From contig NZ_CP021659.1 of NCBI RefSeq assembly GCF_003122425.1, forward strand, positions 1,674,001 through 1,738,000: a stretch of DNA of 64,000 nucleotides, in the 5' to 3' direction. The position numbers and the translations under genes are program-made. Of this stretch, positions 49,812-63,527 are shown piece by piece. The stretch is from Candidatus Fukatsuia symbiotica. GTDB lineage: Bacteria > Pseudomonadota > Gammaproteobacteria > Enterobacterales > Enterobacteriaceae. How positions within the stretch are numbered: the stretch's first letter is position 1; every line of letters begins with the position of its first letter. Under the pieces are notes generated by a model. That model was not told where the DNA came from, searched no databases, and saw only the letters and a list, made by a program, of their open reading frames with translations.

Positions 49812-49850
49812 TCAAAAAAAGAAAAGGAGAATAACAGTATTTATCGTCAT
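49812..49850 (-). CDS. pheM: Phe-codon leader peptide (PheM-like)
   Basis: A 12-codon frame, MTINTVILLFFF then TGA, begins 20 bases after the rplT stop. Three consecutive Phe codons just before the stop, followed by a terminator hairpin about 55 bases on, match the logic of the E. coli pheM leader (14 residues, five Phe). The sequence itself is different, so this is recognised by position and codon content. AAGGA/GGGAG bases lie upstream as ribosome site. Confidence 0.7.
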   Translation of the reverse strand: MTINTVILLFFF

Positions 49851-49869
49851 CTCCCTTTTTATCCTTAAC

Positions 49870-50253
<384 letters not shown>

Positions 50254-50292
50254 TTATCTCTCCTATCGTCTTTAATTCAGAATAAAAATCAT

Positions 50293-50496
50293 TTATGCAT
50301 ACGGTAGACACGCCACAACCAGACCCAGATCATTTTTAGATACCAGACCCTTTGGACGCAAATGACGTTTACGCTTAGTCGATTTTTTAGTCAGAATATG
50401 ACGTAGGCCAGAATGCTTACATTTAAAACCACCACTCCCGGTTTTTTTGAAGCGTTTAGCGGCACCGCGCACGGTTTTCATTTTTTTCTTTGGCAT
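50293..50496 (-). CDS. rpmI: 50S ribosomal protein L35
   Basis: 67 residues, highly basic, with the L35 signature: [40 protein letters not shown] and [14 protein letters not shown]. Its place between infC and rplT is conserved. Confidence 0.97.
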   Translation of the reverse strand: MPKKKMKTVRGAAKRFKKTGSGGFKCKHSGLRHILTKKSTKRKRHLRPKGLVSKNDLGLVVACLPYA

Positions 50497-50656
50497 TGAA
50501 CATATCCACTTCGCATTGTTGATTAAATGAAACAGTCTGGCGAACAGAAAGCATTAATCCCCCTGCCACTTGAAAAACCTATTGCGAAAATTGAGAACAA
50601 CCAACACCCTGGCTTCAACACTCATAGAACCAGGTTTCCGCAACAGGTTGTATGCC

Positions 50657-51208
50657 CTACTGTTTCTTCTTAGGCCCAAGAACCATGACCATCTGACGGC
50701 CTTCAATCCGCGCAGGGAAAGACTCAACTACGGCCAAATCAGACGTCTCACACAAATCCTTACGGACACGCTCAAGCATTTCCTTGCCGATCTCCTGGTG
50801 CGCCATTTCACGTCCACGGAACCGTAAGGTAACTTTGGTTTTGTCACCATCTTCCAAAAAGCGTATCAGGTTGCGTAGTTTTACCTGATAGTCGCCATCA
50901 TCAGTGCCTGGACGGAATTTTATTTCCTTGACTTGAATAACTTTTTGCTTCTTTTTTTGCTCTTTTGTTAACTTACTCTTCTCATAGAGGAATTTGCCGT
51001 AATCCATAACACGACAGACCGGCGGTTCCGCAGTGGGACTGATTTCTACTAAATCAACACCTGCTTCCTGAGCTTTTGCAAGAGCCTCATTCAGACTGAC
51101 AACGCCAATCTGCTCACCATCGACGCCCGTTAAGCGAACCTCTTTCACAGAGATCTCTCTGTTGATTCGATTAGGTCGCACCGGTTGAACTCGTTTTCCG
51201 ACTTTAAT
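50657..51208 (-). CDS. infC: Translation initiation factor IF-3 with AUU start
   Basis: The start is ATT at 51208: frame (M)[18 protein letters not shown], preceded by GGAGGAATAAAGT, the ribosome site overlapping the thrS end. This corresponds to the E. coli N-terminus KGGKRVQTARPNRI and its AUU codon; an ATG/GTG-only search would start at the GTG at 51181 and miss nine residues. Total 183 residues. Motifs: [55 protein letters not shown] and [19 protein letters not shown]. In E. coli, IF-3 discriminates against its own AUU start and so represses itself. Confidence 0.95.
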   Translation of the reverse strand: MKVGKRVQPVRPNRINREISVKEVRLTGVDGEQIGVVSLNEALAKAQEAGVDLVEISPTAEPPVCRVMDYGKFLYEKSKLTKEQKKKQKVIQVKEIKFRPGTDDGDYQVKLRNLIRFLEDGDKTKVTLRFRGREMAHQEIGKEMLERVRKDLCETSDLAVVESFPARIEGRQMVMVLGPKKKQ

Positions 51209-51211
51209 ACT

Positions 51212-53167
51212 TTATTCCTCCAGTTGATGAAGACTACGGCTGCGAATTTCTGTCAGCAGTTGGTCCATAATGACGCCAAAATCGCGACAACCCAAATCTT
51301 TATCGTGCAAAGCACCACTACGGGTACGTATACCAAGCGTACGAACCGAAACCCTACCCGATTCGACTTCTTTATCGCCACAAACAAACAGGTAAGGAAC
51401 CCGACGCAACACATGCTCGCGGATTTTAAAGCCAATCTTCTCGTTTCTCAAGTCTACTTTTGCCCGAATGCCTACATTTTGCAATTTTTGGCTGATCTTT
51501 TGGACATAATCTGCCTGGCCGTCGGTGATATTCATTACCACCACCTGCAGTGGAGCAAGCCATGTAGGAAAGCATCCGGCATATTCTTCAGCCAATATAC
51601 CAATGAAACGCTCCATCGATCCTAAGATAGCCCGATGAATCATCACAGGTACCTTTCGCTGGTTATCTTCGTCGATGTAGAAAGCATCCAAACGACTCGG
51701 CAATGAAAAATCGAGTTGTACGGTACCACACTGCCATGCACGCTCCAAACAATCATGCAAGGTAAATTCAATTTTCGGCCCATAAAATGCCCCTTCGCCT
51801 GGCTGTAAGTCAAAATTGATACCGTTTTCAGCCAACGAAGCCGCTAAATCTTCCTCAGCAGCCGTCCAAATTTCATCACTGCCGATACGCTTTTCTGGTC
51901 GAGTAGAGAGTTTAACCTCAATTGTCTTAAAACCAAAAACACTGTACATATCATAGATCATCTTGATGCAACTATTTACTTCGGCACGTACTTGCTCTGC
52001 TGTACAGAAAATATGAGCATCATCCTGTGTAAAACCACGCACACGCATCAAGCCATGCAATGCACCCGAAGGCTCATTGCGGTGACAGCTGCCGAACTCT
52101 GCCATACGGAGGGGCAAATCACGGTAAGATTTTCTCCCTTGGTTGAAAATTTGTACATGCCCGGGACAATTCATCGGTTTAATGCAGTATTCACGATTTT
52201 CCGATGAGGTGGTAAACATATGTTCACCATAGTTTTCCCAGTGACCCGTTTTCTTCCACAATTCGCGGTCCATCATAAATGGCCCTTTCACTTCCTGATA
52301 CTGATACTCTTTAAGCTTGATACGCACAAAGTTTTCCAGCTCACGGAAAAGAGTCCAACCGTCAGCATGCCAAAAGACCATCCCGGGCGCATCTGCCTGC
52401 ACATGATAGAGATCAAGCTGTGTGCCGATTTTACGGTGATCACGTTTTACCGCTTCCTCCAACCTCTTTAGATAGGCTGTGAGCTGTTTTTTATCACCCC
52501 ATGCGGTACCGTAAATGCGTTGTAGCATTTTGTTTTTGCTATCGCCGCGCCAGTAAGCACCCGAGATTTTTTGTAATTTAAAATGGTGACAAAAACGCAT
52601 GTTTGGCACATGGGGGCCACGACACATATCAATATATTCTTGATGATGGTACAAGGCAGGATGGCTATCAGGGGCAATATTTTCATCAAGGATCAAGACT
52701 TTATAGTTTTCACTGCGTGTAGAAAAAATATCACGAGCTTGTTGCCAACTGACTTTTTCCTTAATCACGTCATAATTTTTAGCAGCCAAATCGTGCATCC
52801 GCTTTTCCAACAGAAGCAGATCTTCTTGTGTCAATCGGTGCTCTAACTCAACATCATAATAGAAACCATGTTCTATCACTGGACCAATCGCCATTTTGGT
52901 ATCAGGCCAAAGTTGCTTAATAGCGTGCCCCAATAAATGTGCACAAGAATGACGGATAATCTCCAGTCCTTCGTCATCTTTAGCTGTAATAATCGCAAGT
53001 TGAGCATCTTCTTTTATGGGATCCCTGGCATCGACGAGTTGACCGTTCACTTGAGCCGCAATACAAGCCTTCGCTAAACTGGTGCTGATATCACCAGCGA
53101 TATCAAAAGCAGAAACCACGTCGTCATAATGACGTTGGCCACCGTCAGGAAAAGTAATAACGGGCAT
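51212..53167 (-). CDS. thrS: Threonyl-tRNA synthetase
   Basis: The 651-residue class II synthetase carries the TGS domain ([20 protein letters not shown]), an editing domain with the metal motif [16 protein letters not shown], class II motifs ([34 protein letters not shown]), zinc ligands, and a C-terminal anticodon-binding domain ([20 protein letters not shown]). It heads the thrS-infC-rpmI-rplT-pheST-ihfA operon; the E. coli protein is 642 residues. In E. coli it also represses its own mRNA. Confidence 0.97.
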   Translation of the reverse strand: MPVITFPDGGQRHYDDVVSAFDIAGDISTSLAKACIAAQVNGQLVDARDPIKEDAQLAIITAKDDEGLEIIRHSCAHLLGHAIKQLWPDTKMAIGPVIEHGFYYDVELEHRLTQEDLLLLEKRMHDLAAKNYDVIKEKVSWQQARDIFSTRSENYKVLILDENIAPDSHPALYHHQEYIDMCRGPHVPNMRFCHHFKLQKISGAYWRGDSKNKMLQRIYGTAWGDKKQLTAYLKRLEEAVKRDHRKIGTQLDLYHVQADAPGMVFWHADGWTLFRELENFVRIKLKEYQYQEVKGPFMMDRELWKKTGHWENYGEHMFTTSSENREYCIKPMNCPGHVQIFNQGRKSYRDLPLRMAEFGSCHRNEPSGALHGLMRVRGFTQDDAHIFCTAEQVRAEVNSCIKMIYDMYSVFGFKTIEVKLSTRPEKRIGSDEIWTAAEEDLAASLAENGINFDLQPGEGAFYGPKIEFTLHDCLERAWQCGTVQLDFSLPSRLDAFYIDEDNQRKVPVMIHRAILGSMERFIGILAEEYAGCFPTWLAPLQVVVMNITDGQADYVQKISQKLQNVGIRAKVDLRNEKIGFKIREHVLRRVPYLFVCGDKEVESGRVSVRTLGIRTRSGALHDKDLGCRDFGVIMDQLLTEIRSRSLHQLEE

Positions 53168-53273
53168 GCTAATTCCTTAATACTACAGTTTAAAACGGGT
53201 CCAGTCAGTAACTACAACCGTCACTCACACCGAGGATGAAAGATAATGGGTATACTGATCAGGATTTAACCGC

Positions 53274-54863
53274 TTAACTGCACAGATAATCTTCATAGTT
53301 ACCTCTAAAATCGATAATTTTATCTTGAGTCATTTCAATAACTCGCGTTGCCAATGAGCTAACAAATTCACGGTCATGAGAAACAAAAAGTAGCGTGCCT
53401 TCATACATTTCTAATGCCATATTCGCAGCTTCTATAGATTCCATATCTAAATGATTCGTTGGCTCATCCATCACCAGAATATTTGGCTTCATCATCATCA
53501 ATTTACCAAAGAGCATACGCCCCTTTTCACCACCAGACAGCACACTCACTTTTTTCTTAATATCGTCCTGACTAAACAGCAAACGCCCGAGTGTACTACG
53601 CACCACCTGCTCATCATCTTTTTCTTGTTTCCACTGGCTCATCCAGTCAAATACCGTCAAATCAACCGCAAAATCACTGGCGTGATCCTGTGCGTAATAG
53701 CCAATTTTACTGTTCTCTGACCATTTTACCGTACCTGCATCAGCGGTAAGCTCGCCAATCAGGGTTTTCAGTAAGGTCGATTTACCGATACCGTTAGTGC
53801 CCAAAATAGCGACTTTTTCGCCAACTTCAACCCTCAACTCGAGGTTATTGAACACGCTTTGCTGGCCAAATTTTTTACTGAGTTCTTGCACCTCCAACGC
53901 ATTACGAAACAATTTCTTATCTTGTTCAAAGCGGATAAAGGGATTTTGACGGCTGGAAACTTTCACTTCATCTAACTGGATCTTATCAATTTGACGAGCG
54001 CGCGAGGTAGCTTGTTTGGATTTAGACGCGTTAGCGCTAAAACGGCTGACGAAAGATTGCAATTCGGAAATTTGTGCTTTTTTCTTAGCGACATCTGACA
54101 ACAAACGCTCACGAGCCTGAGTCGCCGCAGTCATATATTCATCATAGTTGCCTGGATAGACACGTAACTCACCGTAATCCAGATCTACCATGTGAGTGCA
54201 AACCATATTGAGAAAATGACGATCATGAGAAATAATGATCATGGTACTGTTACGCTCGTTTAATATTTGCTCCAGCCAGCGGATGGTATCGATATCGAGG
54301 TTATTGGTGGGTTCATCGAGTAACAAAATATCAGGATCAGCAAACAAAGCCTGTGCTAGCAATACCCGAAGCTTCCAGCCAGGAGCGACATCACTCATCA
54401 AACCATAATGTTGCTCAAGAGGAATACCAACACCAAGCAATAACTCACCAGCACGTGCTTCAGCACTGTAGCCATCCATTTCACCGTAGGAAGCTTCCAG
54501 ATCAGCCGCTTTATAGCCATCTTCTTCGCTCATTTCAGTCAAAGCGTAAATGCGGTCACGCTCGGCCTTGACTAACCACAGTGCCCCATGTCCCATAATC
54601 ACGGTATCGATCACGCTGTATTTTTCAAACGCGAATTGATCCTGACGCAATTTACCCAAACGTTCATTAGGATCGAGGGAAACATTACCATTGCTCGGTA
54701 CTAAATCACCACCGAGGATCTTCATTAAGGTAGATTTACCACATCCATTGGCACCAATCAGCCCGTAGCGGTGGCCACCAGAGAATTTAACAGAAATATT
54801 TTCAAACAATGGCTTACTGCCAAACTGCATGGTGATATTGTTAGTACTTAGCACAGCGACCAC
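53274..54863 (-). CDS. ybiT: ABC-F family ATPase YbiT
   Basis: The 529-residue soluble protein has two ABC ATPase domains and no membrane segments. Domain 1: Walker [11 protein letters not shown], signature region and Walker [13 protein letters not shown]. The linker is rich in charged helices ([20 protein letters not shown]). Domain 2: Walker [11 protein letters not shown], signature [11 protein letters not shown], Walker [14 protein letters not shown]-terminal [20 protein letters not shown] is YbiT-like. ABC-F proteins act on ribosomes; the specific task of YbiT is not well defined. Confidence 0.93.
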   Translation of the reverse strand: MVAVLSTNNITMQFGSKPLFENISVKFSGGHRYGLIGANGCGKSTLMKILGGDLVPSNGNVSLDPNERLGKLRQDQFAFEKYSVIDTVIMGHGALWLVKAERDRIYALTEMSEEDGYKAADLEASYGEMDGYSAEARAGELLLGVGIPLEQHYGLMSDVAPGWKLRVLLAQALFADPDILLLDEPTNNLDIDTIRWLEQILNERNSTMIIISHDRHFLNMVCTHMVDLDYGELRVYPGNYDEYMTAATQARERLLSDVAKKKAQISELQSFVSRFSANASKSKQATSRARQIDKIQLDEVKVSSRQNPFIRFEQDKKLFRNALEVQELSKKFGQQSVFNNLELRVEVGEKVAILGTNGIGKSTLLKTLIGELTADAGTVKWSENSKIGYYAQDHASDFAVDLTVFDWMSQWKQEKDDEQVVRSTLGRLLFSQDDIKKKVSVLSGGEKGRMLFGKLMMMKPNILVMDEPTNHLDMESIEAANMALEMYEGTLLFVSHDREFVSSLATRVIEMTQDKIIDFRGNYEDYLCS

Positions 54864-54927
54864 TCTCGATTAACTAACTGAAAAATTAGGAATATTATTT
54901 TACGCGGATTATGCCACAATCCCCATT

Positions 54928-54956
54928 AAAAATCCGCCAAACGGCGGATTTTTTGT
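54928..54956 (-). terminator. Bidirectional-type terminator after ompX
   Basis: AATCCGCC and GGCGGATT form a perfect 8-base stem with a 4-base loop. It has A/T tracts on both sides, so it can serve minus-strand ompX. It lies between ompX and ybiT. Confidence 0.75.
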
Positions 54957-55030
54957 TAGGAATTTCACAAGAAGCCTGATACCAATAACAATACAAAGCT
55001 ATCAACAGCCATTAAAACGATATTATCCTA

Positions 55031-55555
55031 TTAAAAGGTATAGCCTGCGCCAACAACAAAAGTACCGATATCAACACTTCGGATACGGCTTTTCTCGTAA
55101 GAGAAATCCAGAGCAACATTTTGCATTGGGTTGAATTGTAAACCAGCACCGTAAGTAACACCGTAATCGCTGTTACTGCGCTTGTCATTACCATCCTTCA
55201 GAGAATTATTAGAGAAACGCCCGTGACCAACGCCAAGCAGGCCATAAACACTGGCCCAGTCGCTAATACGGTAAGCAGGACCTACGGCAATCGAGTTATA
55301 TTGCATCTTGTTGTAACCTGGTGCACCACCAAAGCCGCTCTTTTCAGTATGAGTGAAAGAACCGATGGCACCCAATGGAGAATCATCCCATTCCTGGTAG
55401 AGTTTCAAATTCAAACCCTTGGCTTTGTTTACCACCCCTTGGTAATCACTTTGAGCATAACCACCAGAAACCGTAGTTTGATTAGCGAGCGCACTACCTG
55501 CGACTACCGTAAAAACCAACGCTGCCACAGCTGAAAAACATGTTACTTTTTTCAT
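55031..55555 (-). CDS. ompX: Outer-membrane protein X (Ail/Lom family)
   Basis: Start chosen at MKKVTCFSAVAALVF (55555); the open frame extends up to 55678 without a signal. The signal peptide is cleaved after SALA. The mature protein is an eight-stranded barrel of about 150 residues: TTVSGGYAQSDYQGV, LGAIGSFTHTE, IAVGPAYRISDWASVYGLLG, YGAGLQFNPMQNVALDFSYE and a C-terminal FVVGAGYTF with terminal Phe for BAM recognition. Ail/OmpX proteins aid adhesion, invasion or complement resistance in pathogens. Complete. Confidence 0.93.
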   Translation of the reverse strand: MKKVTCFSAVAALVFTVVAGSALANQTTVSGGYAQSDYQGVVNKAKGLNLKLYQEWDDSPLGAIGSFTHTEKSGFGGAPGYNKMQYNSIAVGPAYRISDWASVYGLLGVGHGRFSNNSLKDGNDKRSNSDYGVTYGAGLQFNPMQNVALDFSYEKSRIRSVDIGTFVVGAGYTF

Positions 55556-55678
55556 AACCACCTCAAGACACCCATTCAAATAATGTAAGAAAACAGTAAA
55601 AATATAACAAACTATCAGGGGGACTATATAACTTATTTTATTGCCCGATGATACGTTTGCTGTAACAAATATTATCAA

Positions 55679-56125
55679 ATTAAGTTATCTTATTAAAATA
55701 ATTAGGTTTTTATTGCATAAAAATAAGAAAATTATATCTGCAATTCACAAAAATTTTTGATGATTTTGTCGTTTATAGCACTGTCAGCCAGGCGACTCGA
55801 CACCGGTAATCTTCATGTACTCGGCAAGAAGTCTTGTGTACACTCAGAAGCCCTGATGGATTTGGAATAGGCTCTAAGAGTCTGTTTCAAATCTTTTTCG
55901 CTATGCTCGAAAGAGGAAAAAACGGGCGAAAAAACGCAGTCTATTCTCTAAGTGTACAACAAAAGAGAGTAAATGAGCATTTGAGCACGTTTTTGACGAA
56001 TTACTTGACCAAAATACGGCGAGCACAAGAGATTTCGAATAGGCTCAAGAGGTCGCAAAAGGTCTTTCCACCCTGATGTATGGGACTCAAAATTTAAGGA
56101 CAGGGTAACATCGGTAGCTAATCAG
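55679..56125. other. Intergenic region with repeats upstream of glrK
   Basis: About 450 bases. It contains the second family-B repeat (55868-56050) and, at 55825-55840, the fragment CGGCAAGAAGTCT related to the ends of repeat family A. No gene is seen. The ompX promoter region lies at its left end and the glrK start at its right end. Confidence 0.55.
55868..56050 (+). repeat. Intergenic repeat family B, copy 2
   Basis: Begins GAGTCTGTTTCAAATCTTTT and ends GGCGAGCACAAGAGATTTCGAATAGGCTC, the imperfect inverse of its start. Internal AAAGAGAGTAAATGAGCAT matches copy 1 at 32735-32891 in the same orientation. Confidence 0.65.
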
Positions 56126-57558
56126 ATGATTTTGTTAAAAAAAGTGCGCTTATTTCCACGTTCGTTACGCCAGTTAGTCTTGATGGCATTCTTGTTAGTG
56201 CTACTGCCTTTACTGGTGTTGGCGTATCAAGCCTACCAAAGCTTGGATCATCTTAGTAGCCAGGCAGCGGATATTAACCACACAGTGCTAGCAGATGCCC
56301 GACGTAGTGAAGCAATGACCAGTATCGCCCTCGAAATGGAGCGTAGCTATCGTCAATACTGCGTACTAGATGATGTAACCCTCGCGACACTCTATCAGAG
56401 TCAACGTAAGCAGTATGATCAGATGCTAAATACCCACGCAACTATTTTACCCGATACCCGTTATTATCAGACTCTACGTGAATTATTCGACCAGCTAACT
56501 GAAATACACTGTCAACACAGTGAACCTTTGCCTCAAGCATCGATACAATTAGAAAAATTTTCCCATGCTAATGCTGAAATGGGGCAAGCTACTCGTGACG
56601 TCATTTTCGCACGTGGCCAGAAATTACAACAAGATATCGCCGCACGCGGAAAGTTTTTTGGCTGGCAGTCGCTGTTGCTGTTTTTGCTCAGTGTGATGTT
56701 AGTCATACTGTTTACTCGTATGATTATTGATCCCGTTAAGGGAATAGAGAGGATGATTAATTACCTTGGGGAGGGACGTTCATTGGAAAATACACGGTTA
56801 TTTACCGGACCCAGTGAACTACGTTCATTGGCACAACGCATCCTTTGGTTAAGTGAACGCTTAGCCTGGCTGGAATCGCAACGACATGAATTCCTGCGAC
56901 ATATTTCACACGAACTAAAAACTCCCTAGCGAGTATGCGTGAAGGAACAGCGTTGCTGGCAGATGAAGTCGCGGGGTCATTGACTCAGGATCAAAAAGAA
57001 ATAGTGGCGATTTTAGATAACAGCAGCAGCCATTTACAGCAACTCATCGAACAACTTTTAGATTATAATCGTAAATGGGCGGATGGCTCGGGAAAACATG
57101 AGAATATTCAGCTAACAACGATAATGGATAGAGTGATCGCTGCCCACAGTCTTCCTGCGCGCGCGAAAATGATCCGTACCCAAGTGGATCTACAAACTGA
57201 GAGTTGTTGGGCAGAACCGACACTGTTAATACGTGTGCTTGATAATCTCTATTCCAATGCAGTGCACTACGGTGAAGGATCCGGTGATATTTGGCTATGC
57301 AGCCGGAAATTAGGTAATCGTATACAAATTGATGTTGCTAACAGTGGCGATGCCATTCCTCTAACAGAAAAAACCATGATATTTGAACCTTTTTTTCAGG
57401 GAAGTCATCAACGTAAAGGAGCAGTTAAGGGAAGTGGGCTAGGCCTGAGTATCGCTCAAGATTGCATCAAACGTATGCAAGGCAGTCTGCAACTGGTCAC
57501 AGTGGATTATGCAGCAGTCTGTTTCCGTATTGAATTGCCATTGCGCTCTGAAAATTAA
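56126..57558 (+). pseudogene. glrK: Sensor histidine kinase GlrK (QseE), frameshifted
   Basis: Two frames join at CCC (56924-56926). The first ends HISHELKTP then TAG; adding one C gives LASMREGTALLADEVAG and continues to 57558, for 477 residues (E. coli 475). The protein has two membrane helices (LVLMAFLLVLLPLLVLAYQA and SLLLFLLSVMLVILF), a periplasmic domain, HAMP, the phospho-acceptor His in SHELKTP, and the ATPase part (VLDNLYSNAVHYGEGSGDIW, FEPFFQGSHQRKGAVKGSGL). It pairs with GlrR downstream. Only one base is missing. Confidence 0.9.
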
Positions 57559-57591
57559 GCTGAGAATATAAACTAAGAGTAACATAAGATA

Positions 57592-58341
57592 ATGTACAGA
57601 TGGTTTGCTAACCGCTTTTTGAAAAAAACTGCATTTGCGTTACGTTTATTACTGATCCCGCTTTTGTTGAATGGATGTACGGGCCACATTGTCGATGGCA
57701 GTACTTCCCAAACCGAATCGGATACCTCAGAAAATAAGATTATCGATGAACATGTCTCTCAATGCGATATGCTATGGAGTCTCGATGATAAAAAAACGCT
57801 GAAAAATCCATCATTTTGGTTACAGGCAATGGATTGTGCCGAACCTCTAAGATCAATACAAGCACGTAGTCTAGCGAACAATTTATCGAATATTTCTTGG
57901 TCAACCGCGTTTAAACAAGGCATTTTGATTGCTAACGCCGATCCTGCATTAGACGAACGGAGAAAAATTGTTGAACAGCTACAAGATTACAGCCCATTGA
58001 TCCCTAACACCGTCCGTCAGTTAGTCCAGCTATGGCATAAACGGCAAATGTTACAGATCGCTTTAGCGGAAGCACGGATCCGTTATCAACGTTTGCAAAA
58101 CGAATCAGATAACCAGATTGATCGTCTCCGTGAAAATCTGGCACAGCTTAAGTACAACCTGCAGAATACCAAAAATAAACTGGAGAATTTGACAGATATT
58201 GAACGCCAGCTTTCTTCCCGAAAACAGTTGCAGAATACCTTACGGGTAGAAACAAAACCATCCACTCAAACAACACCTACAACAGATCCCACAACACTAC
58301 CTGTCCTCAATAAGGAGCACCAATCGGATGACAGCATGTAA
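57592..58341 (+). CDS. qseG: Outer-membrane lipoprotein QseG (GlrK partner)
   Basis: The 249-residue product has a lipoprotein signal (LLLIPLLLNGC, Cys near residue 28) and a helical, coiled-coil C-terminal part (RLQNESDNQIDRLRENLAQL, KYNLQNTKNKLENLTDIE). It is encoded between glrK and glrR with a 14-base overlap into glrR, as in E. coli and Yersinia. QseG interacts with the sensor kinase GlrK in the periplasm. The Thr/Pro-rich end (TQTTPTTDPTTLPVL) is low complexity. Confidence 0.88.
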   Translation: MYRWFANRFLKKTAFALRLLLIPLLLNGCTGHIVDGSTSQTESDTSENKIIDEHVSQCDMLWSLDDKKTLKNPSFWLQAMDCAEPLRSIQARSLANNLSNISWSTAFKQGILIANADPALDERRKIVEQLQDYSPLIPNTVRQLVQLWHKRQMLQIALAEARIRYQRLQNESDNQIDRLRENLAQLKYNLQNTKNKLENLTDIERQLSSRKQLQNTLRVETKPSTQTTPTTDPTTLPVLNKEHQSDDSM

Positions 58342-59665
58342 AACAGCCAAATTACTGCTGGTCGATGATGATCCCAGCCTGTTAAAACTGCTAGGTATGC
58401 GCTTAAGAAGTGAAGGATTTCAGGTCGCAACAGCGGAAAATGGTCAAGAGGCTTTGCGTTTATTGATACGAGAGCGAGTTGATCTGGTTATCAGTGATTT
58501 ACGGATGGACGAGATGGACGGCATGGCACTCTTCGCTGAAGTGCAAAAATTCCAGCCAGGAATGCCGGTCATTATTTTGACAGCTCATGGCTCTATTCCT
58601 GATGCAGTGGCGGCGACTCAGCAAGGGGTATTTAGTTTTCTTACCAAACCGGTCGATCGTGACGCCTTATACAAGGCGATTAATGCCGCACTTGAGTTGT
58701 CGCATCCACTGGGTGAGGAAACATGGCGTGAAAATATCGTCACTCGCAGCCCATTAATGTTACGTTTGCTGGAACAGGCGCGAATGGTGGCACAATCAGA
58801 TGTCAGTGTTTTGATCAATGGTTCAAGTGGTAGTGGCAAAGAAGTGTTGGCGCAAGCCATTCATGCTGCTAGCCCACGCGCTAAAAAAGCCTTTATCGCC
58901 ATCAACTGTGGCGCATTGCCAGAACAATTACTGGAATCGGAATTATTTGGTCATGCCAAAGGGGCTTTTACGGGTGCCATGAGCCACCGTGAAGGTTTAT
59001 TTCAAGCCGCACAAGGCGGAACTTTGTTCCTCGATGAGATCGGCGATATGCCCTTATCCTTGCAAGTTAAATTATTACGTGTGTTACAGGAACGTAAAGT
59101 TCGCCCACTAGGCAGCAATAAGGATATTGATATTAATGTACGCATTATTTCTGCGACCCATTGTGATCTACCGAAAGCCATGCTCAGAAATACATTTCGT
59201 GAAGATCTCTACTATCGTTTAAACGTTGTTAATTTGAATCTACCGGCATTAAACGAACGATCGGAAGACATTCCATTGTTGGCTAATCATCTGTTACGTC
59301 AGGCGGCCAAGCGGCATAAACCTTTTGTGTGTAATTTCTCGACTGATGCCATGAAACGGCTGATGAGCGCCCGCTGGCCGGGTAATGTGCGCCAGTTGGT
59401 GAATGTAATTGAACAATGTGTCGCGCTGACATCGGCTCCGGTTATCAATGAAGCTTTAGTCGAACAGGCGTTGGCGGGGGAAAATACCGTTTTACCTACT
59501 TTCGTTGAAGCACGTAATCAATTCGAATTGAATTATTTACGTAAGCTTTTACAGATTACCAAAGGTAACGTGGCTCAGGCGGCACATATGGCTGGACGCA
59601 ACCGTACTGAGTTTTACAAATTTCTGGCACGTCATCAACTAGACAGCAACGATTTTAAAGAATAA
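58328..59665 (+). CDS. glrR: Sigma-54-dependent response regulator GlrR (QseF)
   Basis: This 445-residue NtrC-family activator consists of a receiver domain (LLLVDDDPSLLKLLGMRLRS, phospho-Asp in LVISDLRMDEMDG), an AAA+ domain with Walker A GSSGSGKE, the sigma-54 contact loop GAFTGA, Walker B GGTLFLDEIGDM, and a Fis-type helix-turn-helix (NVAQAAHMAGRNRTEFYKFL). In E. coli GlrR activates glmY. Complete, while its kinase gene shows a frame break. Confidence 0.95.
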   Translation: MTACKTAKLLLVDDDPSLLKLLGMRLRSEGFQVATAENGQEALRLLIRERVDLVISDLRMDEMDGMALFAEVQKFQPGMPVIILTAHGSIPDAVAATQQGVFSFLTKPVDRDALYKAINAALELSHPLGEETWRENIVTRSPLMLRLLEQARMVAQSDVSVLINGSSGSGKEVLAQAIHAASPRAKKAFIAINCGALPEQLLESELFGHAKGAFTGAMSHREGLFQAAQGGTLFLDEIGDMPLSLQVKLLRVLQERKVRPLGSNKDIDINVRIISATHCDLPKAMLRNTFREDLYYRLNVVNLNLPALNERSEDIPLLANHLLRQAAKRHKPFVCNFSTDAMKRLMSARWPGNVRQLVNVIEQCVALTSAPVINEALVEQALAGENTVLPTFVEARNQFELNYLRKLLQITKGNVAQAAHMAGRNRTEFYKFLARHQLDSNDFKE

Positions 59666-59705
59666 CGTTTATTAACAATTATCGCATGAAGGGATCGGAA
59701 TCGAT

Positions 59706-61846
<2,141 letters not shown>

Positions 61847-62148
61847 AAGAGCACAAATAATATGGTTCTTGAATTCGTGTTCTACGGCACTGGCAACGCT
61901 CAAGACCATTTAATTGTTTAGCTTCACAGTAAAACTCAAGCCACACACCTTTTTAGAGATTGTTTTTATCGTAATCAATATAGTGCGCACTTTGGACTGC
62001 CAATTATGTTGACCGTAACAACTCTACCCTCTAGGTGAATAACCCTCTCCGTAGAGTTCGGGATAAAAAAAGCCAGTTTATTTTCGTTAAATCATTGATA
62101 AAAAATAGCTTCCATTTCTTCATAAAGTATTTTGTTTCGGTCATTGAA
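61847..62148. other. Intergenic region after glnB
   Basis: About 300 bases with no supported gene. GAGTTCGGGATAA at 62053-62065 repeats the putative IS982 end sequence at 6000-6011, hinting at an old IS footprint. The glnB terminator could not be pinpointed. Confidence 0.35.
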
Positions 62149-63262
<1,114 letters not shown>

Positions 63263-63523
63263 TTAAATCTCAATTGCAATATCTCCCCGTGGTTTACAGC
63301 AGCAGGGCAATATTTCACCTTCCTGAATAAGGGCCAGGGGTTGTGTTAAATAGTCAACTTCGCCTTTTAGCAATACCAGACGGCATGTACCACAATAACC
63401 CGAGCGACATTGATACTCGACTGCTATTTGATGTTGTTCCAGCGCTTCTAGCAAATTGTTGCTGTCAACAGGGTAATCAAGCTGTGATCCACTCTGATGT
63501 AAGTTAATGGTAGAGTTTGCCAT
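63263..63523 (-). CDS. yfaE: 2Fe-2S ferredoxin YfaE (NrdB cofactor maintenance)
   Basis: Start chosen at MANSTINLHQSGSQLDY (63523), 2 bases after the nrdB stop; the frame is open inside nrdB. The 86-residue plant-type ferredoxin has the cluster Cys set CRSGYCGTC and CCC near the end (EGEILPCCCKPRGDI). YfaE supplies electrons to regenerate the diferric-tyrosyl cofactor of NrdB. Operon with nrdB is conserved in enterics. Confidence 0.93.
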   Translation of the reverse strand: MANSTINLHQSGSQLDYPVDSNNLLEALEQHQIAVEYQCRSGYCGTCRLVLLKGEVDYLTQPLALIQEGEILPCCCKPRGDIAIEI

Positions 63524-63527
63524 GAGA

